NCBI GenBank assembly: GCA_964496245.1
Contig: CAZBZG010000306.1
Coordinates: forward strand, 1 to 5,443
Length of the DNA: 5,443 nucleotides
Source: CAZBZG01 sp964496245
Lineage (GTDB): Bacteria > Planctomycetota > SZUA-567
Direction: 5' to 3'
Part shown: one piece after another, positions 1 through 5,443 of the stretch
Position numbering within the stretch: the first letter of the stretch is position 1
Layout: the number at the start of each line of letters is the position of its first letter
The notes under the pieces: generated by a model
Seen by the model: only the letters and a program-made list of their open reading frames with translations
What the model was told of the DNA's origin: nothing
The model's database searches: none
Position numbers and translations under genes: made by a program

Positions 1-50
1 GCCCAGGGCAAGCTGTCGACCGGGGACGCCGGTGCCGATTGATCCGCGCC

Positions 51-1286
51 TCAGCCGCCCACCCGCACCGCCATTGCATCGCCCGGCCGATGCACCGCTA
101 CTTCGACCGGGCTGCCACGGCTACCGGAGATCCGGTATCGCCCTCTGTACACGGGAATCGTGGCCTGCCCCTCCCCGTTCAGCGCCACGACCCCGTCCAG
201 CCACCATTGGCGGCGCACCAGGTCCATGTACGCCTCGCCAGCCGGCCACGGCGTGAAGTCAGCTTGCCAGAGCTCGCCCCTCCCCCGCCAGTGCGACCGT
301 TCCCAGAAACCCCACATGATCACGCCCTGCACGGCCGGATGCGCGAAGAAGAGTTCGTAGGCCTGGCGCAGGGCTGCAGCCTTCTCCTGCTGGTACGTCG
401 CGCCGTAGCTGTCGACGATCTCCTGGTACTTGGCGAGGTCCTTGTGCTTCCACGCGTCCCGGATCCACGACACACCGCGGTATCGTTCGAGTCTGAGCGG
501 GATGCCGATGTCGAACTCGGTGACCTTGATGGGCAGGCCGAAGGCAGCCAGGCGGTCGAGCGCCTCCTCGACGTGCCTGAGATCCACGGGCGCGTCAAAG
601 TGCCCCTGACAGCCGATGCCGTCGATCGGCACGCCCAGATCCAGCATGCGTTCGATCAGCGCTATGTATTGGTCGAGATCGCCGCCCGTCAGGATGTCGT
701 GTTCGTTGAGATAGAGCTTGGCCTGCGGATCTTCGTCCTTCACCCAGCGCGCCATGTCGCGCACGATCGATTCGCCCAGCCGTTCCTGGAAGTAGTCGAC
801 GTCGTCCAGGATCTCGTTGCTCAGGTCGTATTCGGGCACGCGGCCCCGATACCGGCTGGCCACCGCGCGGGCGCGACGTTCGAGTGCGCTTCGCAGGCCC
901 TCGTCGTCCAGATCCTGAATCCACTGCTGGATGTGGATGTCCGTAGAGTAAAAAATGCAGTGTCCGCGGATATCGTATCCATTGGACTTGCACCACTCCA
1001 GGCACCGGTCGAAGGCTTCATAGCGGAGCTTCCCGGGCTCGGGCTCCATGTGGCGCCACTTGAAGACATTGCCGGGCACGAACGTGTTGAAGTACTCCCG
1101 GAGGATCGACCGCTCCTGCTCCTCGGCCGGGCTCTCGCCGAAGAGCGCGTTCGGGCCGCCCGCAGTGCCGAACTGGAAGGCGTGGCGGAGCTGCTCCACC
1201 TGGACCTCGTCTCCGGGCTCTCCGGACAAGTGGAGCGTGCCGCAGCGGTGCTGGAATCGCGGATCGATGGATGGAATCGCGCGCAT
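51..1286 (-). CDS. GH10 family glycoside hydrolase (endo-1,4-beta-xylanase-like), no signal peptide
   Basis: Predicted retaining glycosidase of family GH10, expected to cut internal beta-1,4 bonds in xylan or a related glycan. From the ATG at 1286 the protein has 411 residues. GH10 landmarks in order: NVFKW at 73-77, RGHC at 107-110, the acid/base segment YDLSNE with N157 and E158, LYLNEHD at 191-197, GIGCQGHF at 223-230 (H229), the nucleophile segment KVTEFD with E257, and MWGFWE with W325. About 50 residues follow the barrel (361-411) and look like a small beta domain seen in some bacterial GH10 proteins; residues 15-40 look like the remnant of an N-terminal beta module. The usual GHTLVWH motif reads GHCIFYS, so the aromatic and second His are changed. 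No hydrophobic leader is visible with either start, so a cytoplasmic location is inferred. I prefer ATG 1286 over the upstream GTG at 1346 because GAGGG lies 8 bases before it and the GTG overlaps a promoter-like -10. Family is well supported; the exact substrate is not. Confidence 0.9.
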   Translation of the reverse strand: MRAIPSIDPRFQHRCGTLHLSGEPGDEVQVEQLRHAFQFGTAGGPNALFGESPAEEQERSILREYFNTFVPGNVFKWRHMEPEPGKLRYEAFDRCLEWCKSNGYDIRGHCIFYSTDIHIQQWIQDLDDEGLRSALERRARAVASRYRGRVPEYDLSNEILDDVDYFQERLGESIVRDMARWVKDEDPQAKLYLNEHDILTGGDLDQYIALIERMLDLGVPIDGIGCQGHFDAPVDLRHVEEALDRLAAFGLPIKVTEFDIGIPLRLERYRGVSWIRDAWKHKDLAKYQEIVDSYGATYQQEKAAALRQAYELFFAHPAVQGVIMWGFWERSHWRGRGELWQADFTPWPAGEAYMDLVRRQWWLDGVVALNGEGQATIPVYRGRYRISGSRGSPVEVAVHRPGDAMAVRVGG

Positions 1287-1294
1287 GGCCGGGT

Positions 1295-1299
1295 CCCTC
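1295..1299 (-). promoter_or_regulatory. Shine-Dalgarno site of the GH10 gene
   Basis: Read on the minus strand this is GAGGG, 8 bases before the ATG at 1286. It decides the start: the in-frame GTG at 1346 has no comparable site, and the 20 extra residues it would add carry no recognisable domain or leader. Confidence 0.6.
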
Positions 1300-1336
1300 G
1301 TTCTCTCAGATCTAGAGCAAGACGCGTACGCCGCGG

Positions 1337-1345
1337 AGTATACCA
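1337..1345 (-). promoter_or_regulatory. Candidate extended -10 promoter for the GH10 gene
   Basis: The minus strand reads TGGTATACT, that is TGn followed by TATACT (five of six matches to the sigma70 -10 consensus). No good -35 is found 17 bases upstream, where the hexamer is GTGGCG, so this would be an extended -10 type promoter. Transcription would begin near 1330, giving a leader of about 45 bases before the ATG at 1286. That leader would exclude the longer GTG start. Prediction by eye only. Confidence 0.4.
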
Positions 1346-1400
1346 CCTCAGCGGTCCGCCGCCACCGGGAAGCTGCGGAAGATCAGCGGATGCCGCCCCC

Positions 1401-1428
1401 TTGACAGGACGCCAGATCTGCCGAGAAT
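1401..1428 (+). promoter_or_regulatory. Candidate sigma70-type promoter for the SDR gene
   Basis: A perfect TTGACA -35 (1401-1406) is followed by a 16-base spacer and GAGAAT (1423-1428), four of six matches to the -10 consensus. Transcription would begin near 1435, about 34 bases before the ATG at 1469. This argues against the earlier in-frame ATG at 1427, which falls inside the -10. The site is divergent to the GH10 promoter, with roughly 60 bases between the -35 and the opposing -10. Confidence 0.5.
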
Positions 1429-1457
1429 GCGGCCAGCACCGGACGACCCAGCGAGAC

Positions 1458-1463
1458 AGGGAG
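1458..1463 (+). promoter_or_regulatory. Shine-Dalgarno site of the SDR gene
   Basis: AGGGAG lies 5 bases before the ATG at 1469. It selects this start over the in-frame ATG at 1427, which would only add 14 Pro/Ala/Arg-rich residues before the Rossmann fold. Confidence 0.6.
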
Positions 1464-1468
1464 CAGAC

Positions 1469-2200
1469 ATGCACACGGATCTCACAGGCAAGAGCGCGAT
1501 CGTGACCGGCGGGTCCCGCGGTTATGGCGCGGGCATCGCTCGCGTGCTCCAGTCACGCGGGGCGCGCGTCTGGATCACCGGCCGCAACGCGGAAGCGCTC
1601 GAACGTACAGCCGGCGAACTCGGCGTGCAATCCCTGCAGGCAGATGTGACCTCCCCCGCAGACTGGGACCACGTCTGCGCGGCAGTCCTCAAGACAGCCG
1701 GACAGCTCGACATCCTGGTCAACAACGCGGGCGCCGGGGTGCGGATCGCCCCCCTGGCCGAACTCACGGATGCCGAAATCGAGCAGGTCGTGGCCGTCAA
1801 CCTGACGGGCGCCGTCCTCGGCTGCCGCCGGGTGGCGCCCAAAATGGCCGAGCAAGGCTCCGGCACCATCGTCAACGTCTCCAGCGTCTGCCAGGACCAG
1901 GCCTGGCCCGGGTTCTCGGTATACTCGGCGGCCAAGGCGGGCCTGGCCCAACTCTCCAAGTGCCTCTATACGGAGTTGCGAGAAGCCGGCGTGCGCGTGA
2001 CCACGGTCGTGCCCTCCTGGGGGGCGACCGGCTTTGGCGAGGCCGCCGGCCTCCCCAAGCGCGATGCTGATATCGCCGCAAGATGCATCCAACCCGACGA
2101 ACTCGGAACGCTCGTGGCCAGCATCTGCGAACTGCCCGAACACCTCAACATCCAGGACGTCACGCTCTGGCCGCGCGTGCAGGAAGTCGTGCCGCTCTGA
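1469..2200 (+). CDS. Short-chain dehydrogenase/reductase (SDR), classical type, probably NADP(H)-dependent
   Basis: A 243-residue cytoplasmic oxidoreductase of the classical SDR family, which interconverts alcohols or hydroxyacids and carbonyl compounds with NAD(P)H. The whole Rossmann-fold signature set is visible: TGGSRGYG cofactor loop at 13-20, R39 after the second strand (an Arg here usually favours NADP), D59 in the ADV motif, NNAG at 85-88, and the catalytic tetrad N111, S139, Y152 and K156 (YSAAK). The usual PG after the active site reads VVPSWG, with the Gly replaced by Ser. The C-terminal segment with HLNIQDVTLWP followed by VQ resembles the ending of the YdfG-like 3-hydroxyacid dehydrogenase branch, where an NI...P..Q motif is common; this is from memory and does not fix the substrate. 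The length is normal for the family and the gene looks intact. It is divergent from the GH10 gene, which could hint at sugar-derived substrates, but that is inference. Confidence 0.93.
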   Translation: MHTDLTGKSAIVTGGSRGYGAGIARVLQSRGARVWITGRNAEALERTAGELGVQSLQADVTSPADWDHVCAAVLKTAGQLDILVNNAGAGVRIAPLAELTDAEIEQVVAVNLTGAVLGCRRVAPKMAEQGSGTIVNVSSVCQDQAWPGFSVYSAAKAGLAQLSKCLYTELREAGVRVTTVVPSWGATGFGEAAGLPKRDADIAARCIQPDELGTLVASICELPEHLNIQDVTLWPRVQEVVPL

Positions 2201-2282
2201 GTGGCGCCCGGGCTGTGATCGGAATCGCCCCCCAGGCAGCCCCCCCGCCGTGCCGTTCTCACGTTCGGGGGCGCGTCGCGAT
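2201..2282. other. Convergent intergenic region, possible weak bidirectional hairpin
   Basis: These 82 bases separate the stop codons of the SDR gene and the propeller gene, which converge here. A 6-bp inverted repeat, CCCCCG (2242-2247) and CGGGGG (2266-2271), could form a hairpin with an 18-base loop. There is no T-tract on either side, so an intrinsic terminator is not well supported. Runs of six and seven C are also present. Nothing else is seen. Confidence 0.3.
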
Positions 2283-3635
2283 CTAGCGGCCGCCGTAGTA
2301 CCCCAGCCCGCGCCGATCCGCATTGAAAAACGGCCCCTGCGGTCCTCCGCGGTCACCCGCCTTGCCATCACGCCCCCCCGACGTCTTCTTGACGAAACCG
2401 GGGTGCCGTACCTGCCACACGATCTCCCCCTTCGGGGTCACCTCGATCAACTGCCCGAGGCTGTCGATCACGAATGTGTTGCCGTTGGGCAGGCGGTGCG
2501 CGGCGCGCACGAAATAGTAGGTGCCGCCCTCTTCCCAATTCGGATCCGGCCAGGCCCACACCACGCGTTTCTGTTTCGGCGACCATTCCACCACCCGCCC
2601 CTTGATGGGCTCGGACACGATGATGTTGCCGTTGTCCAGGAGGACGGGCGTGTGGGGACAATGCGGCGAGGATGCGCCCCAGCCGCGGAACATGCTGTCA
2701 TACCCCCCTGTCTCCCAGGCGGTCGCTCCCTCCGCGTCGGCAACAACGAGGAGGTTCCAGTTGCGCACGCTCAAAAGGGTGTTGCCGTCGGCGAGACGCT
2801 GCACGGAGTTCACATGCGTCCAGTCGTTGGCATCGGGCGCGCGGTGGTCTCGATACTTGCTCTTTGCATACTGTTGCTTCGCGTACCACGTCCAGACGAT
2901 CTCGCCTTCCTGATTCACCTCGATAGCCTGTGGATCCTTGTATGGAAACTTCGACACCTGCTCTGCAATCGAACAGGCCATGATCGTGTTGCCGTTCTCC
3001 AGCCGGTCCGCATCGTGCGAGACCGTCCTGTTCAGATACTCCCAAACGACCTCGCCCCTGCGGTTCAGTTCGTACACTCCGCAGCCGCCGGCCATGACGA
3101 GCACGTGATTGTTTGGTAAAAGTTCCACGTCGCTGATTCGGTTGCCGCATTGGTTCGCCCCCGCCTCCGCATCCTCTTCGCAAGAACGCGGCACGTCGAT
3201 CTTCCACAGCACCTTGCCGTTCAGATCGATCTCCACCACCGTCCGCGCCTCTCCGTCTACAAAGAGGGCGTTGTGGGGCCAGACCTTTTCCTTCTTCAGA
3301 ACCAGGACCTCAAGCTTGTCGTACGACGCGGCGGCCGGCATCCGGCTTCGCCCGCCCGCTCGATCTCTCCCAGCCTCCCGAGACTCCTTGCGCGAGATAT
3401 ACCCGTCCCCGTTCGCATCGATTTTCTGAAAGGCCCTTTTGGGCCCGGAGAATTCGCGCGCTGAGATCCTGCCGTCGTTGTTCCTGTCGTCCTCGTCGAA
3501 GCGCGTCTTGCGCCCGCGCTTTCCCTCGGCTGGCCGCCGCCCTTCGCGCGCCCAGGCCGAGGTGCCAACGCACAGGACCGAAAAAAACATCACCCAGACG
3601 AGCCATTTGTCTCGATAACTGTCGTATGCATACAC
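2283..3635 (-). CDS. Exported EF-hand protein with arylsulfotransferase-like six-repeat beta-propeller
   Basis: This 450-residue protein starts at a GTG (3635) behind a very strong ribosome site. Residues 1-29 form a Sec-type signal peptide: positive R8/K10, hydrophobic 11-25, and a likely cut after AWA at 29, with no lipobox. Two calcium-binding EF-hand loops follow, D50-E61 (D, N, D, G, I, S, E in the expected places) and D73-E84, only 23 residues apart as in dockerin-like bacterial pairs. Residues 105-410 carry repeats in which a G-x-(I/V)-x-W strand (138-146, 192-200, 242-250, 301-309, 354-362, 401-409) alternates with an LxNGNT-type turn (172-180, 211-220, 280-289, 332-341, 381-390). This is typical of arylsulfotransferase/PQQ-like propellers. 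H207, H274 with R291 (HVNS to SVR) and H328 (PHTP) look like counterparts of the His/Arg active-site residues of E. coli-type ASST, as I recall them. The tail (415-450) is rich in Gly and Arg. Sulfotransferase activity is possible, but a structural or binding propeller is an alternative. Confidence 0.85.
   Translation of the reverse strand: MYAYDSYRDKWLVWVMFFSVLCVGTSAWAREGRRPAEGKRGRKTRFDEDDRNNDGRISAREFSGPKRAFQKIDANGDGYISRKESREAGRDRAGGRSRMPAAASYDKLEVLVLKKEKVWPHNALFVDGEARTVVEIDLNGKVLWKIDVPRSCEEDAEAGANQCGNRISDVELLPNNHVLVMAGGCGVYELNRRGEVVWEYLNRTVSHDADRLENGNTIMACSIAEQVSKFPYKDPQAIEVNQEGEIVWTWYAKQQYAKSKYRDHRAPDANDWTHVNSVQRLADGNTLLSVRNWNLLVVADAEGATAWETGGYDSMFRGWGASSPHCPHTPVLLDNGNIIVSEPIKGRVVEWSPKQKRVVWAWPDPNWEEGGTYYFVRAAHRLPNGNTFVIDSLGQLIEVTPKGEIVWQVRHPGFVKKTSGGRDGKAGDRGGPQGPFFNADRRGLGYYGGR
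2373..2379 (-). repeat. G7 homopolymer in the 3' end of the propeller gene
   Basis: Seven consecutive G on the coding (minus) strand encode part of S419-G420-G421. A one-base change would alter only the Gly/Arg-rich tail after the last propeller repeat. It may be a replication-slippage site or simply a GC-rich codon run. No functional evidence is visible. Confidence 0.4.
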
Positions 3636-3644
3636 CGCTAGGGT

Positions 3645-3652
3645 CCCTCCTT
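3645..3652 (-). promoter_or_regulatory. Strong Shine-Dalgarno site of the propeller gene
   Basis: The minus strand reads AAGGAGGG, an almost ideal match to the 16S rRNA 3' end, 9 bases before the GTG at 3635. It supports the GTG start, because the next Met (residue 16) lies within the hydrophobic core of the signal peptide. The first three bases overlap the 10-base palindrome CTTCGCGAAG (3650-3659), which might fold in the mRNA. Confidence 0.7.
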
Positions 3653-3670
3653 CGCGAAGCGTCCCACGGG

Positions 3671-3686
3671 CGGCCTTTGCTGGCCG
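3671..3686. repeat. Small inverted repeat in the leader of the propeller gene
   Basis: CGGCC (3671-3675) and GGCCG (3682-3686) flank a 6-base loop, giving a 5-bp hairpin in the inferred 5' leader. Together with the CTTCGCGAAG palindrome at 3650-3659 it could structure the leader ahead of the ribosome site. It is short enough to be chance in a GC-rich sequence. Confidence 0.25.
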
Positions 3687-3722
3687 ACCTTACTCTGGCG
3701 TGCTGAACATCGGTTTGTATCC

Positions 3723-3751
3723 AGTATACGGGACGGATTGACCCCCGGCAA
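3723..3751 (-). promoter_or_regulatory. Candidate sigma70-type promoter for the propeller gene
   Basis: On the minus strand, TTGCCG (3746-3751; four of six -35 matches) is followed by exactly 17 bases and TATACT (3723-3728; five of six -10 matches). Transcription would begin near 3716, leaving a leader of about 80 bases before the GTG at 3635. This suggests the gene is expressed independently of clpB, which lies upstream on the same strand. Confidence 0.55.
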
Positions 3752-3944
3752 CCCGAAGGCCCCAGGAAAACTCGTCTACCCCCCCCTCTCACGTTCGCGC
3801 TGCCCTTCGCTACGGAGCCGATCCGGCGCGTCCACGCTCCGCTTTCGTCCTGCGCGGCCATCCGCGGCCATGGCAAAAGGCCTGCTGCAAGCGCATGCCC
3901 CCGCTGCCTACCGCAAGCGTTCACCATGCGGCGACCGTTTCCGG

Positions 3945-5443
<1,499 letters not shown>

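Larger units (their letters stand above)
3636..3944. other. Intergenic region between clpB and the propeller gene
   Basis: This is a 309-base gap with no credible gene. It holds the promoter and leader of the propeller gene in its left half, described separately. The right half, just downstream of clpB, contains a direct repeat GCGGCCAT (3854-3861 and 3864-3871) and a run of eight C (3779-3786). I found no hairpin followed by a T-tract that would serve as a clear clpB terminator. Short frames here lack ribosome sites and recognisable domains. Confidence 0.6.

Noticed and set aside
1..50. Possible start of another gene downstream of the GH10 stop
   Set aside because: Fifty bases are too few to support any gene, terminator or motif.
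1287..1346. N-terminal extension of the GH10 protein from the GTG at 1346
   Set aside because: There is no ribosome site, the GTG overlaps the candidate -10, and the added residues have no signal peptide or domain.
39..1505. A long plus-strand open frame (488 codons) running opposite the GH10 gene
   Set aside because: It is antisense to a gene with clear family motifs. Its product is low in recognisable domains, it has no ribosome site, and it overruns the SDR start. Long antisense frames are expected in GC-rich DNA.
1553..2371. Minus-strand open frame of 272 codons opposite the SDR gene
   Set aside because: It overlaps the intact SDR on the other strand and has no family resemblance.
2034..3119. 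Plus-strand open frame of 361 codons across the SDR end and the propeller gene
   Set aside because: It crosses two genes supported by motifs on other frames. The product reads as an antisense translation with no domain.
3755..3775. Possible clpB terminator hairpin around the CCTTCGGG segment (minus strand)
   Set aside because: Only about four pairs including G-U pairs can form and no U-tract follows.
3310..3927. Minus-strand frame of 205 codons spanning the clpB-propeller gap
   Set aside because: It overlaps the signal peptide and EF-hand coding region in another frame, contains the predicted promoter, and shows no domain or ribosome site.

Overview
The window is a GC-rich (by eye about 60-65% G+C), densely coded bacterial chromosomal segment. 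It holds four protein-coding genes and no RNA genes, mobile elements or CRISPR arrays that I can see. Taxonomy cannot be fixed from this sequence. A cytoplasmic-looking GH10 glycosidase of non-canonical subtype, together with an exported EF-hand plus arylsulfotransferase-like propeller protein, resembles what is often seen in the Planctomycetota/Verrucomicrobiota/Hydrogenedentota type of environmental genomes; this is a low-confidence inference.

Layout from left to right. A minus-strand GH10 endo-xylanase-like gene (51-1286) and a plus-strand short-chain dehydrogenase/reductase (1469-2200) are transcribed away from each other. The 182-bp region between them carries a plausible promoter for each: an extended -10 for the GH10 gene, and a perfect TTGACA -35 for the SDR. 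The SDR gene converges, across 82 bp, on a minus-strand gene (2283-3635) for an exported 450-residue protein. That protein has a signal peptide, two EF-hand calcium loops and a six-repeat beta-propeller resembling arylsulfotransferase. This gene has its own good sigma70-type promoter and a very strong Shine-Dalgarno site. Upstream of it on the same strand lies the 3' part of clpB (3945-5443, running off the right edge), the ClpB/Hsp104 disaggregase.

How they work together: only the GH10/SDR pair, sharing a divergent control region, gives any hint of a joint role (possibly sugar or oligosaccharide metabolism), and that is inference. The propeller gene seems to be an independent unit, and clpB is a housekeeping chaperone unrelated to its neighbours. 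I see no convincing new multi-gene system. The points most worth following are the EF-hand/arylsulfotransferase-like fusion with its apparently retained active-site residues, and the altered substrate-binding motif of the unsecreted GH10 enzyme.
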